NCBI RefSeq assembly: GCF_027744825.2
Contig: NC_071342.1
Coordinates: 8,389,501 to 8,453,500, forward strand
Origin: Synchiropus splendidus
Taxonomy: Eukaryota; Chordata; Actinopteri; Syngnathiformes; Callionymidae
DNA length: 64,000 nt
Direction of reading: 5' to 3'
Shown here: one piece after another, positions 38,036 to 51,460 of the stretch
Layout of the letters: each line of letters opens with the position of its first letter
Numbering within the stretch: the first letter of the stretch is position 1
Position numbers and translations under genes: made by a program
Notes under the pieces: model-generated
The model's database searches: none
The model's input: the letters and a program-made list of their open reading frames with translations, nothing else
What the model was told of the DNA's origin: nothing

Positions 38036-41000
38036 CTAATATTTTTTTATATTTATTTTTAATATTTAAGCTTCTTCAAAAACATTTTGCTGTAAGTGCA
38101 TCATATAAATGCATAACACAGCCATTTTTGGGAGACATTTGCTTACTAAACCAAATTATGAAACATTCATTTCACCCACATAATGGACAGAGTCTGTCAC
38201 CACAGACATTAGAAGTTGATGAGTGCAATTGTAAACATACGTCATTAAAGAGAAGAGACTAGATGAATGATGACTGCGAGAATAGAACACTACTTCTGTT
38301 CTGTCAAATAGCGGACAGTTATCACAGAGCGATTTGATAAGGCAAGAGCAGCATGTTTACGTTCTAATCCGTCCAAATCACTTTGCCGGTGAGCATTTGC
38401 TGCACCACAGCACAGAACACAGGCTGGATTTAGAAACGCTCGCTCAGAAAAAAAGCATTAAATGAAGAATGACAACCATGAAAGCTCCCAACTGTTGCTG
38501 GTGAGAGGTGTGCTGATAAACTCAACAGCATCGTTTTGTGTCACGTGGTAATTCCATGGGGAGAACTGAGGCATCGAGCGGCAGAGAGGACATGAATGGA
38601 CAGACGGGCGCTATAGTCACGGAAGACGTCAAACAGAATTCACATGATGTCACTTCAGAGCCGACGATTTGTGAAAGTGAAAATCCATTTTCGAGGCACA
38701 AACGTCATTCTGTGCAGAGCTGGAGAAAATACAGGTGTCAGCGTGAGTAATCTGAGGACAGATGATGCGAGGCATTTAAGGGACATGATGTCTCATATTA
38801 GACAGCCATTGATGCCCTGATATTAGGAATCCAAGCAGCAAAACGTGAAAAACAGAATTTACTGTTCATGGAATACAACCTGACGGAACAGAAATGCAGG
38901 TGAAAATCAATCAATATTTCCGTAGTTTATTGCGGTGGAGTGAAATTGAATTTGCAATTGCTAACTCTGTGGTCTGCCATGAGAACAGATGAAGCCGCCA
39001 CTGATTTGGTGAAGAGAGGAGCAGCACGGAAAATGAGGTTCACAGGACAAAAAGGATGAAAGTGCATCAACAAATCACTTAAAGTGAAAGTCAGACTTTT
39101 AGAAAATTCCAATTTAATCCCACAAATAATTCATTAATTTATTTCCGGCGCCTCAATCTCATGATCTGTTCATCTCTACATCAGGAAGGAAAACACAGTC
39201 ACAATAAAGAAGTGCATATGCAACACAAGCAACTTGTCGCCAATTTTCGCTCCGTTTACGTACAAAATTCTGCCCTTCCATTTCAACTATGTTACCATCA
39301 CTGATCGCATGCATCGATACGTTCTTTACCTTGGTATTGTACTGCAAAGAGTCAAAGGTTGATGATAATAAACTCCGACACAAACACGGTGACTGTGGAA
39401 GAAGTATTGATAACACGCCTCTTGTACGGCCCGTATCCGTCCATACATACACTCAAAATGATACACTCACAGAGCGCAGACAGACGGCTCCGTCTGTATC
39501 CGGATCCGTACGTAACATGGGGCATAAATGGTTCTTCACTTTATTTGTTCAATTGGGGCACTTGAAGGTGCCCCATCGACGCCTTCAAGTGCCCCAATTT
39601 AAGAACCACTACAGTGTATTGTATAAACATGGTTTCCTTGCCTACTTCCATATCCTTCTTAAAACCTTGGTTGGTCAGAGGTGGAGCGTCTCTCGGGGGC
39701 GCTGCAGCCCAGGCAGGGGACAGTCGAAACTGGTGATTGATTTTATGTTAGCCAAACTCAGGAATGGCAGAAGATCATTTGCTGTCTGGAAACATCATCA
39801 TATTTTCCTGTCTCTTTGAAGTTAAAAATCATCCTCTGATGACTAATGTGCCTGTTACTGCTCATCATAAATTAGTCATGGAGGAAGATGAAGTTGTAAA
39901 CGTGCAGCATGTCGCTGTGACACACACAACTGCTGTGATCTATGGATATTGAGTTCCCACGGTGATTCCGTATCACATAATGCTAAATCGCCATGTTTAC
40001 TAGGTGCTAACTGAAGGGCCTGAAATGAGCAACTCCAGTCTCATGTCCAACTTGTTGGGTCATCATGTAAGCCGTCTGAGGCGAAAATGAGTCGACACCG
40101 TTTTTAGATGTAAGGTTTCACGGGAAGGATGGAACAGTGATCCAAGTGTGGGCGGTGAGACTCAACAGACTCAAGGCAGCCTTCAACAGCTCCTAAAGAT
40201 TTACTGCCAAGACAGACGTTGAAACCTTCAATTATCCACGCAGCCATTTAGAAGTCGGGACTTCTGGCCGGTGACAATAAGAACGTGTTTTACAGCTTCC
40301 GCCTCCACTTCACCACTTAGACCCTGAATCTTAGCGACGTTACGCAGCACACACGACCTGTATTGAATTACAGAACAAACAAATGACGCGCTATTTTGGT
40401 CCACTAGGTCAGGTGTGGGTTACGCCGACGTCCTGCTGCTGCAGAGAAGCACAGTGTCTTTGCAGTGTCGCCTCAATGACAATTGATATTCACTGACAGT
40501 TTGTTATGAAACAGACTTAGTCACTAGCTGTGAAGTGCCTCCGTAACAGACAGGAAAACAATGGCTGGTGAGATGAACTCAAGTGAGAAATACAAAATTG
40601 CAAACTAGGTCTGCATTCTTGGTAAACCTCCACTTCAGGCATGAACTGATGGACAACCATAATGACATTGAAGCACGTCAGAAATGATCATGGTGAGCCA
40701 CTTCATACCTTTGTCAGATCCCCTGACTTTAAAACACAGCATAAAATCCACCACTGAATGAAGCACCTTCCATGAAAGACAAACTTCGCCACTGGGATTC
40801 AAACTCACACCGCAGTCAAACAAAAGCAGATTTAGTTTACTGATTTGATAGAATGTTTATTGCTAGTTCTGACTGGCACAACCAGGCCTTTAGCTGTAAC
40901 ACCCTACATTTTAGACAGGATGCCTTGAGAACACCATATTTATCCACCTCTTTCAAATTGCATTGGTCAAATTTCTGCAGTGCACCATGGACAGGCGTAG

Positions 41001-41399
41001 GGTACTGGTACGTAGACTATGCCGATGCCACTTAAACCCCTGTCTGGAACAAAAACACACATCAGGTTGAAACTATATTATGGGATTTTTAAAAACACAG
41101 TTCTACAATTAAACCTCAGCTGTTGAAATTTCTAATGTATTTCTGTTCCGTACCAGACTGGTAAACTTACATTTGAAATACCAGGGACAACAACCCCGAT
41201 TGTGGAGGAAGACTGGCACTGAGGGCGTGAGCTTGTGAAAACTCACACAAGTGACTAGAGAAACCTACAGTCCCCTTTATGTGTCCACTGCAGAAGATGT
41301 TTTATCTATTTATTTATTTTTCCTAATTCCACACTGGCCACAGAAGGGCACAACAAAGGTCATGCAGTGCACATACTCACAGAGTCTGTGGAGTGGTCA
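38033..41399. other. non-coding stretch
   Basis: Apart from the fold-back element at 39.5 kb, no gene is supported. At 40775-40820 the minus strand contains GAGTTTGAATCCCAGTGGCG, which resembles a tRNA B box and may mark a tRNA-derived SINE. No cloverleaf can be drawn around it. Confidence 0.35.
39529..39608. mobile_element. fold-back hAT-like relic with perfect 18-bp arms
   Basis: AATTGGGGCACTTGAAGG (39551-39568) pairs perfectly with 39582-39599 around a 13-base loop. Outside this, TGGTTCTT (39529-39536) pairs with AAGAACCA (39601-39608), but the left side carries an extra 14 bases. The outer text reads as CAGTGGTTCTTAAATTGGGG-like on the right. Ends of this sort are common in hAT MITEs. 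Confidence 0.6.
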
Positions 41400-41640
41400 T
41401 GGGTAGATGAGGTTTCAAGACACAGTAGTGAAGGGTTGATGAGGTTTCATGAAACATTGTCCTGAATTTCAGAGGCCACCAGATGGCACTGTCTACTCTA
41501 ACATGTATGGACTTCAACAACTCATCATTTCTAAATTCAGAGCGCCATCTTGTGGCCTCTGAAAATTAGGACACGGTCTCAACAATCCTGCAATACTGTT
41601 TCATGATACCTCATCTAGCCATCACCACTATGGAGTATCT
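41400..41640. mobile_element. fold-back element, inverted arms
   Basis: The left arm (GATGAGGTTTCATGAAACA at 41438-41456, then AATTTCAGAGGCCACCAGAT at 41465-41484) is the inverse of the right arm (41544-41567 and 41597-41615). About 60 bp lie between. A tandem partial copy of the left arm (GATGAGGTTTCAAG) precedes it at 41407. A third partial copy is at 45666-45698. Confidence 0.65.
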
Positions 41641-42770
41641 AGGTGGAGAAGAGAGTGATGCCCAGGATGGTAGATGCTGCTTTTTTCATCGACCACAGAA
41701 ACCATACCACGACTGATGTGTTTGAGCTCGGTTGAGAGGTCTTGCATGAATGCTGGTGCGTTAAAGGCAAAAAACCTGAAACCAGGAGACCAGACTTAGA
41801 TACATGGATTAAGAGGGCATGAGACAATGTTGGATGTGCAGAACAAAGAAGAAGATGACACAGACAGGGATATGAGGGGGACATGTGAGAGTTGGGGCGA
41901 TGAACAAGGCTCTGGTGGAGGAGGCTGGTGGGAATTGCTGAAAGACGATATATGACACATTGCAAGTGGATTGTGGCGAGAAGAACTCTGTTCATTGATC
42001 TTTTTGACTTTGAAGATCTTTCCCAGCACCATTACCAATCTGTCTGGAGTTTTATAGTCATTTCCAATGTTTTTTTTTCCACACTTGGCTAAAGTCTCCT
42101 TCACGAAGCATGTAAAAGCAGCGTCTTTATCTCAGTCCATCAGTACAACAGCCCCGGAACGCTGTGACTCGAGTCTCAAATCACAGCGAGATTCCTTGGG
42201 ACAAATATTAATATAACCGTCACCAGTTATCATGAGACGTTGGATAATATATATTGAAAATACTGGACAGAAGTGGTTGAAATGGCTTTCCTAACGTGGA
42301 CGGATTATAAAAATGGGATGGAGCTCAGACATCATGAGTGACAATGCTGTTAAGGCTCCGGAAGTGTTTCGGCCGCTCTGAAAAATGCAGGACGAGTCTA
42401 AAAATTATTTTGAAAAAAGGGTTTGACTCAGACAGAAGTCCACACAACAGCAAGGGCAACAGAAGATGCATATGCATTAACTGTTGAAGTCATTCATTCA
42501 TGATTCATGAAAGTGAAGTCACCTGAGAAACATGCACAAGGGCAAGGACAACATATGAATTTGATCTAAACTCAAGGTTTACCTGCTGCCAAGGTTCTTC
42601 CTGCGGTGTGCCAGGAGCATTAACCACTGCGTGCGTGGCAACTTTTTTAGCCAACAGTGATGCCGTAGTTCTCTATATTATATAGTAAGTCTATCGTAAC
42701 ATACATTTCCAGCAGTAGCTTCCGCACATCACATCTCAGGTGCCTGTCACCCACAGGCCACATTAAAACG

Positions 42771-42772
<2 letters not shown>
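41641..42772. other. non-coding stretch
   Basis: The minus frames at 41639-41995 and 41796-42104 overlap each other in different phases and have no recognisable motif. Nothing else is seen. Confidence 0.4.

Positions 42773-42857
<85 letters not shown>
42773..42857 (+). repeat. pure (TAA)n array, about 28 units
   Basis: Uninterrupted TAA trinucleotides over 85 bases. Arrays this long and pure are usually length-polymorphic. Confidence 0.95.
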
Positions 42858-42858
<1 letters not shown>

Positions 42859-45665
42859 TACATAGATCTTCATTTAACCACTGCTTGGGGGGAATTTAAC
42901 CAACATAAAATGCATTTAATTTAATTTTGAGTTTTTCCACAAACACCAAATGATTTTGAAATGAACACCATGGTAACTGATGTTTAACGCTGCAACTGAG
43001 GCTAGAAATTTCCATTCAAAGGTCTAAAACTGCAACATTGTCAGTGTTTTTCAATGGAGAAGTTTCCTGCTGACGTTCTCTGTGCCACGTCTTCACAAGG
43101 ACAGCTTGATAAATAGGGCGCCCCGAAGCATTGGCTTTTGCATTAGGTTGTTCTACTGTAGCCATTAACGCCGTGTCTCTCGGGTGTTCCTCTGTCAATG
43201 GCGACACAGCGGCGAGGTGGCTATCAGGATTCACATCAGATCAAAGCCGACGTCTGTGCTTTTGTCTCCCAGTGAGGCAGGTGCAGCGCAGGAATCAGTT
43301 AGAGACCATTCATCGCTGCAGGTCTCACTGAAATAGAGATTTTCAATCTTCTACGCTTCACAGCAATGGTGCGCAGAATACTCACACACACTAATAGAGG
43401 CTGGTATGTGGCCGGCGTGAAGAGGAACCCAGACAAAAAGCTGGCTTCACTGATCATTTCAATATGAAACAGTTTCTTTTCACAGCGGATTAATTTGCCT
43501 TTAAAAATCTCCAGACGGCTGAGTTTAAAACACAGCCTTTCATGTGTGTGGGTTGGTGAACTAGAGACAAACGCTAACCTTCTGTTTACACAGAGCACAG
43601 TACAATTAGCAAGTCATTTGTTTCTGAAGTCTGAGTCAAGACACCGGGGGAAGCATCAGCAGATGAGCACGTCACACAGGTTCATCAGCGGGGAAAGATG
43701 ACTCACCATCACAGAGCACATCAGGCTTTTATTCCCTCTCAGTAAGCGTGTGATGGAGATATCCAGCGACTTATGTCAGAGAGGCTGCAGTCCGTTCAGC
43801 ACCGGAATGGGGTTTATGTCAGACACCATTTTAAAAAAAACTCTCTGAAGGAGACTCAGATCAAGTGATTAACACCAGAGGATCATCTAGAAAGTTCCAC
43901 AAAACTCAACACAACTTCTCCAAAATAAAGAGGTAGCCATTTTCATAAAATAATTTATCAATTTATTGATACAGCTGATGAAGTAATATTGACAAAGCTC
44001 AAGCTTATGTGCAGAGACTCAACTTAAACTTGAGCATTCTGGTATCCAACATTAAGATGTGTGTTGTTTTTTTTTTACTCAAGTCCCATCTCCAGTTATT
44101 TTGTGTCTTGGGCAACAGATGAATTACAACCTTCTAAAGTTACAGACCCTGAGACATTCATCGATTGTTCGTTTTTCAGCAGCAATTCCACACACCATGC
44201 AGGTTTAATCTAGTGTTGTTCTCACTGTGAAGAAGCAGCCTTTCACCAATCTGTGTCAAACAAAAAATCATCAGTGCCATGAGAACGCTGGCGTGGATGT
44301 TCCACACAGTGTGCTCATCAATCCTACACTCTATGTGCACGTGTGAAATGGAAGCAGTATATTTAAGAACCGCCTTAAATTAAATTAGAAAAGCTCATGG
44401 CAGGCCACTCGACTGTCCCAGTATTCCCTTCACAGATCATTACTTTTACAGCACAAAACACAGCAGTGCTGCGCCCATTACATTAGGAGGATTTCGAAGA
44501 ACCCATTTGCCCCAAGTCTAGCACACAACCACGAAGACATGATGACGCTTTCAAAACTGAAAGAAAATCCCTGCACTACAAAATATCATTTCCATCCGAA
44601 TTGTAAAGCTCTATGAGATCCAGCACCAAGGTCAAGTAGCAGAGGCAGATCTCTCCACACCTCTCCCTCCACTGTCACTCTCCATGCATATAAGAGCTCT
44701 TCCGTTGCTCTCGATCCTGCTCGCTGTGGTCAATGTCCAGCAGCACTAAATGCTGACCAATACCACAGAGCTGCATCCTATAATGCTGATTAAGGGCTTC
44801 TGGCGCCATACGCCCGTGATGTGATTTAGCAAGCGCATCTGAAAGGTTATTCCAGACTAAACAGGAGTCGCTCGGCTGCAGAGACATCAGAGGAAGAGCA
44901 CTGGCACCAGAAATAATAACGTGAGGTACAACTAGTGGCGGACAAGGATCTTTTTCTTTACAGCTCCAACATCAAAGTCGTCCCGATTTCCGCAGACACA
45001 ATGGATGGAAATATGAGATGTCAGTGACACTTTTTAATCTTCCAGCGGAAATTCACTGAGTCATAATCCACAGCTTTTAATTCTGCTTCTTCAGTCAGTT
45101 CAATAACTTTAACTGGAGGGTTTAACTTCTCATCTAAACACCACCAGAATGGACCAACTTTAAAAAGTAATGTGTTGACAGTGACTCAGATCAGTGATAG
45201 TATCATTCAAATATATGCAGCCATAAACCTTAACTGTCTTAAAGTAAGGAGCCACAAACCTGAAAAGACAACAGGCAAAGCGACTGAGCTGCTACCAGTA
45301 AACAGACTTTATTTGCTATCTAGTGTGTGGCATTTGCCTGATTTAGAGACGCTGTCCATTCACAATCCAATTCTCTGTTTTGGACAAGGCAATTGACTTT
45401 TTCTGGGATTCGTTTTCCTCCCCTCGCCTGTCTGGTCTTTGTAATTCAGAGCGTTTCTGTTTTCTCTACGTTGAAGCACTGTCAAATGGAAGCAGAGCCT
45501 CGACACTCTCATCCTTACACATAATACATTTAGATCATTTCAGATGTTTAAATCTACACCCCATCTCCACAGAAATGCAAGCAAAACAGGGCAAGTCAAT
45601 ATTAAATAAATGTTTCCATTATCTCAGGCAAGTTATATTTCTGAAGATGTAGGCGGAAGTGACAG
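42858..45665. other. non-coding stretch
   Basis: No gene is supported. The stretch contains a splice-flanked 49-base open segment at 43273-43321, which is not called. A stop-free minus stretch at 44675-44887 looks more like conserved non-coding DNA than protein. Confidence 0.35.
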
Positions 45666-45698
45666 GTAGATGAGGTATTATGAAACAGTGTTGCACGG
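45666..45698 (+). repeat. partial copy of the 41.4 kb fold-back arm
   Basis: GTAGATGAGGTATTATGAAA then CAGTGTTGCACGG matches the reverse complement of 41583-41616 with few differences. Confidence 0.55.
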
Positions 45699-48600
45699 TT
45701 CATGAAACAGTCGGCTAAAAATGAAGGTTTCATTGAATTAGTTGACTTAATATATATGCATCCCAAATCTAAATCCAAAATCTGATCTTCAAGGATGTAG
45801 CTTCCACGATGGAGGGACAGATCCAAATTTGGAAAAGTATCAATTATTATATATAAGAATATCAGTTGTGATTTTGATATCAAAAAGGGAGTACATGAAC
45901 TAGGATGGGATTTTCAGTCGACTGCAATGCTCAGCTGGATGGCAGTGCCAACAAGAAGAAGTGTTACGATAGTAATACTGGTATTTACGATATTTACAAG
46001 AGAGGAACAGCGCCAAGTGGCCCAGGGTTGTTCCTGGCTAAGGATATGAAATGGTGGACTGACAACTCTAAGTCATTTACTGCGGCTTTAAAACTGTATA
46101 TCAGACGATTACTGACACATATTGTGTCTTCCCAAGAGTAGTTTTGGAAATGAAGTCAACGTCCATGGACTGGTTAATGCTAGTTTGTTTAAAACGTGAA
46201 TAGCACTTTGATCTCTATCTATGAATCACTTGAACCTTAAAAGCAAATCCTCCATTATTTCTTAAATCTGAGTCCATCACACTGTGAAAATGTACCGTAT
46301 TTATGAATTTCACATCAACGTGGAACCAGACAACTGTCACGCCACAATAAAAGGCCATTTAAATTCCATCCACACATTCACTTGTGCTTCCTGGGGTGCC
46401 AGATCTCAAGGCAGTTCAATGGAACTGCTTGACATTACTACCTCTGATTCATAATAAGGTGCTTTAATACTCGCCTGGAATGCTGCTGTTTGAGAAGAAA
46501 TTATTTGCAAATGAGTTGTTGAGCGGCTGACAAATTGAGGTCTGGCTAGGTTCACGATTTGGCAAGACCAAATCACACCAAGCGCTGAAAGCTAACAGAA
46601 TCTGAGCAGCTTAAGCTGCTTCCTTGGAATAACAGACTTTCAAGAAAAAAACAAAAACAGAATGCAGAATCTTTAATTTCATACCATCAAAGGAGGAGAT
46701 GACTGCAGACTACCAACTACACAAATCGGAGGGAAGATGGAGCGAGACTGGAGTGGGGAGAAATGAAGAAGGTACGAGTGATGTTGTTTTGATGACAGTG
46801 AAAACGCACTTATTTTGTCAATACATTATATCGGTAGAATGATGCCAATACAACAACTAAAGTAACATAATACTAGATATGTTATTCTTACTTATTCTAC
46901 AGAGCACTTTCACTTCAGCTTTATTTTATTAGATTTTATTTTGTATCACTGCACTTACCACAAAAGATTGTTTTGTTTCTTTTTTATATATTTTTCTTGT
47001 CTACATCGTGAAGAGGCACAACATCGATCTTCCACTTCGCCTTTAATTCTAATTAGAGAAGTTTTTCTGAGAGTGGAAATAAAAGGAAAATGAGGAAACA
47101 CTATGGTGCCAAGGACAAGTCACAGCAAATGCATACGCCGCAAACAAATGCCAACATCAAACTACATTCATTGCTGTTGCCAGACCTGCAAGCCCAAAGG
47201 ACTGAGGGACAAAGTGGCGAAAGATTTCGGAAAAGTAAGTTCAAGCGTTTGATGTCGCTTTCTGGTTTTCAGAAATCTATTATGTTTGACTTTTTTTTTT
47301 TTTTAATATTACTAACCGTGCCTTTGGGCCCATGTGTAAATACCTGGCTACTGTAGCTGTTCTCGAATAATTATTCTGACATTACCATGTACTGTCCTTT
47401 TTATGGGGTTTACTACACTTTGGGAACTTCCATCGAGATATCCGTTGTGGTCTACGGGGTAATGTTGCGGCTTCATGTTGTTGTAGAGTTTGAATATGTT
47501 GCGGCTTTTGCAGAGGTGTTGTGACTTAACGTTGTTGTGTTTTGGTGTTTGCGTTTGTTGCAGCGTTTTGAGATCCATTGAAATTTAAGATGGTTTTAGA
47601 ACCTTTTTAATCATCAGTAAATGATAGCAAAAAATAATCATTGCAACATAGAAAAACAACCTATAGACCTTTTTTTTTTTTGCAATGCCATGTTTACAGT
47701 GGCTGCGGATCAGGATGTGAAAAATGAGGTGAGGTTTTCAATGTATGAGAAACACACAGACACAGACGAGTCCCCTGGAGAGTAAAGCTGCTTAACATCA
47801 TACACCATAGCGCTCAACACCGCGGCGTTTTGGGAGGTAATGAGCTGAATTACTTTGCTAAATGCAGGCATTTAGTACTTTGGATTGTAACCCTGCAGAG
47901 ATGTGCCCTCCAGAGACCCCACACTTCACTCCGCCATCTCTCTCTGCTGATAGGGCAAAAGTCAGCAGGGCTGTTATCAGCAAGGTTAAAGAGGGTCGGT
48001 GGCTGGCTGGTGGATAACATGGAGACGTTCAGAAATGCCCCCACAGATCGGAAATATGCAGGACATTTAAATATTGAAATCGCAAGGCAGACTAATGTTG
48101 ACCTGGAATGCCTGAATCCCCAGCTTCTCACAGGGATAAAACCTGGTAAATGATGTGCAAAATTTCTTAGAAAATATTCAGTTTACTGGTGAGTACAACC
48201 TCAGGTGATGAGCACTGATGAAAAAACAGCTGATCTGGCCATTAAAATAGATACCGCTGCCATGTGCAAGAGCCGATGGTCTCAGAGTCCCATTGAAAGT
48301 ACTAGGTTTAGATGGAGTCATAGGTGGGTATTAGGTAAAATGTTGAAAGATATTCTGAAATTTGAATTTCCCATCACAAAAGTCAGGATGTCAACATAGA
48401 GTATATCAAGAAAGAGATGCAATACATATAAAAGGTGAGTGATGGAGAAATATGAATGGTGTAAAAAGCCTACAACTCTTTCACTATCCATGAACGTAAA
48501 GGAAAAAAAAATACAATATACAACTTCTTATAACATTTTCCTGTTTTTGGCATAAACACTATGGTGCAACATCCCATGACCAGCGTTACAATGAAGAAAA

Positions 48601-51374
48601 ATGAGTTGCTCTAAACATTAGTACAGCAAGTGAAAAGGCTGCCTGCAGAACGGATGTTCCAGACCTACTTTACTGAACCCTACATGATGCTGGAGAGCAG
48701 AAGTAATGTGATCACTGGCTCTCTGTGAAGTCAAATGCTCTGCGGCCTGATTTAAACAGCCAAATTAGGGTTTAACTGCGGCTCGACAAGATGGATAGAA
48801 TCTGAAACACGCAAGTTAATTACTCTGGGCCATAAAGGCAGATGATTCATCAACGCAGACACTGATAACGCCACACGGTGGGCAGTAGATGAATACGCCC
48901 AACACAAAGATCAATCACATCACACTGCTGTCTGTGCCACTGGGAAAACTAAAGAGTGATTCATCGGTGAGTTACCATTGGAACCAGCGTACACAAATCC
49001 CATATGGGTGGTAGCAAGAATGAGAACATTTCCTCTCTTTTGGCTGGCTCAAGGAGAAGCCTGGACAGGTGGGACTGATCTTCCTCTCAGAGGCAAAAAC
49101 ACAGGAAGAAAGATGGAGTCGATCTGAGTGTCCATACACTCGCTCGCATGTGAGCGTGCTGCTCTCCAGTTACTGAATCACTCTTGTATTTGCATATCAG
49201 CACAGGGTCTAATTCAAAGTGCCTGCAGATGTTGGTGCCATTTGCTCCCTGCCAATCAAAGCCAGGGCTGAATGCCAGTCCCAAAGAGCCCGAAAGTGTG
49301 GGTGGCTTTACCTGCGTGCCTTAAATTTTAAGCAGCAGTAATGTTGAGGAAGCTGTTAATTCAAAAATACAACTTCGGAAAACGTAGCGGTAATGTCGGA
49401 AAATATAGCAACTAGCGTGCTTGGACTGAAGTGCCATTATACCACAGCATTAAAAAATATAAGACAAATAAATATATATACTTATTTGGTAGTTTCTTTT
49501 ATTATTATGGTTTTCTATTTCAATGTTGTTGTTTTTTTCAACCATGCTTCTTTTTGCATTGTCGCTTTTTTCTGTATGTTTAAAAGCCTTTTTCCTCCCG
49601 TCGAGGGCTTGAAGGCTTGAATCAATTTATGTTGAGGCAGAGTGAGAATTGTTGAGACAAGCCACTCTTCTATAGTGTAGCGGTCTCTTTTTTTGGATCA
49701 GGATTCAATCCCAAAGCACCTTTCTTTGTGACACTAAAGTGTTTGTGCTCTAAAAACCGCGGATGGCAATTGGTGTTTCATCTCTGGGCATCGGGGGACA
49801 TCAACCGTTTCAATCAAAAGAGCCGTTTGGTTGCCCGACTGCTCAAGAGAAGCTGCGAAACCAGTTGATAATCCTTTTTTCTACCCGTTGCAGCAAACGT
49901 AGACATATATTTAACCATAAACTCGACTTTGAGTCTTTCCATATTTGTAGTCCATAAAAACGTAGCCAATTTAACGTGGGGTAGCAAGTGGAATGTCAAA
50001 CTCTCAAACTGAACACGAAGAGAAAGAAATCTCTACGGATGCCCTAAACTGAAATCCATGAAAACTTGGACCTATTTGTCAGCAGGATGACCTAAATCTC
50101 CGCTCATTTCTGCCTGTACAGAGCCCTGATGATCATGTCATCATACTGGTTTCTTTGAAAACTGTGTTTCTCCTCAGCAATTTCGCTGAATTAGAACATA
50201 ATTTGCCGATCCTTGTTACTGGTAGGATGTTTGACGCTGTTGAGGGAAGAAAGCGGTGGTCAGTTCCTAGATTTCATTTACAAAACTCACCGAAAGTCTC
50301 TAATTCTAAAGAGTATATTGACGTTTTTATTTGGCTTCTTTGTTCTTTAGCAATAGCCGTCTGTGACCCAATGAAAAAGAAAAGACAATCTGCCCTTCAT
50401 CATTCTCTTTTTTAAAGTATAGTACGTGTACTTCATAAGACCTATGCCGAGCTGGCAACCTGAAGTTTCCAGGGGTTGTACTCTGACCACTACTCCACAG
50501 TAAATCACATATAAAACCAGCAACGACAACAACAACATTTTTTCTGGCTTAAGCACCAGCCCCCCAAAATGTTTCTGCACATGGCTGTGGTTTGAAAGTG
50601 CTCATGCCACATGCCGCCCAGGAGGCGGCAAAGTTCAATTCTACCTAAAAAGCAGTAAGGTGCATGTTGTTGATCACAAAATAATGTCTATGTTAAACAA
50701 TGTCTACATGATTTTCAACCAGTCACTTTGTTTCACAGCAGTGGGAAAGAATCCTTTAGTCTCAGATGCTTCATAAGGTCCTAATGGATGGAAACTGGAC
50801 GAGACCACGTTTTCTCGCTTGTTTCTTGTCCCATTATCATTTCCTGAACATTTCATTGAAATATATTCTCTATTTTTTCTTTATTAACTTGCTAACAGAC
50901 AGACACAGACAGTCAAATAACCTAGGCGGAGGTGGTAATGTGATGAGGAACATGAAGGGCTTCATGACTGACTTAACAACTCATCGACCGGACCCTTTTT
51001 TGGGCTGCACTTTTCAGTGAGATATGGTTGGTGCATTACGTCACACTTTCAGCACCGCACATTTATCATCAGGGAGGTCAACAAGCTTCAGCCAAGACGA
51101 TGTTTTTTTTACAGGGCTGACATGCTGTTGAATTAAAAGTCTTTAGGTTAGTGCCCTCCATCGCAGCAGGTTAATGGAAAACACAGCAATAAAGCGTGGC
51201 GGCAGCAACTGGACACACTTTTCACACTGATCATCTTCAGTTTCCAACAAGAAAATAATAGGAGGATGAAGCCATGTTCCCGATCCACACTCATCTTACG
51301 CGGCTGACTAAATCAAAGGCACTGTGTGATAAAGGTTTGGGTGCACGTGGCGAGGAATCCATCCCACTAGCATT
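45699..51374. other. non-coding stretch
   Basis: No credible gene. The frame at 47090-47240 runs into a donor-like AAAAGTAAGT but has no acceptor or known motif. Other frames are chance. T-rich and A-rich runs are frequent. Confidence 0.4.
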
Positions 51375-51460
51375 GCTGATTCTGGCACAGATTAGCATAG
51401 CCTGTAAAGAATTGCTGATATCACTAAAACAGGCTATACTAATTAAAGCCAGAACCATCA
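51375..51460. repeat. nested palindrome, possible conserved non-coding element
   Basis: ATTAGCATAGCCTGT (51391-51405) pairs with ACAGGCTATACTAAT (51429-51443) with one mismatch. Outside this, GATTCTGGC (51378-51386) pairs with GCCAGAACC (51448-51456) with one mismatch. The loop is 23 bases. The text is AT-balanced with TAATTA- and GCTGATA-type motifs. The shape resembles ancient fold-back conserved elements such as the Eulor and UCON families. That assignment is inference. Confidence 0.45.

Noticed and set aside
40775..40820. tRNA-like B box on the minus strand
   Set aside because: A cloverleaf cannot be drawn and no A box at the right distance is evident. At most it is a SINE relic.
41639..42104. 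Overlapping minus frames of 118 and 102 residues
   Set aside because: Two overlapping frames in different phases of a Ser/Pro/Leu-rich stretch, with no motif.
43273..43321. 49-base segment with acceptor TTTTGTCTCCCAG and donor CTGCAG|GTCTCA
   Set aside because: Its phase could follow gene A exon ii, but it is 27 kb away and its donor is weak. Likely chance.
47090..47240. Frame ending at AAAAGTAAGT
   Set aside because: No acceptor, no family resemblance, flanked by low-complexity DNA.
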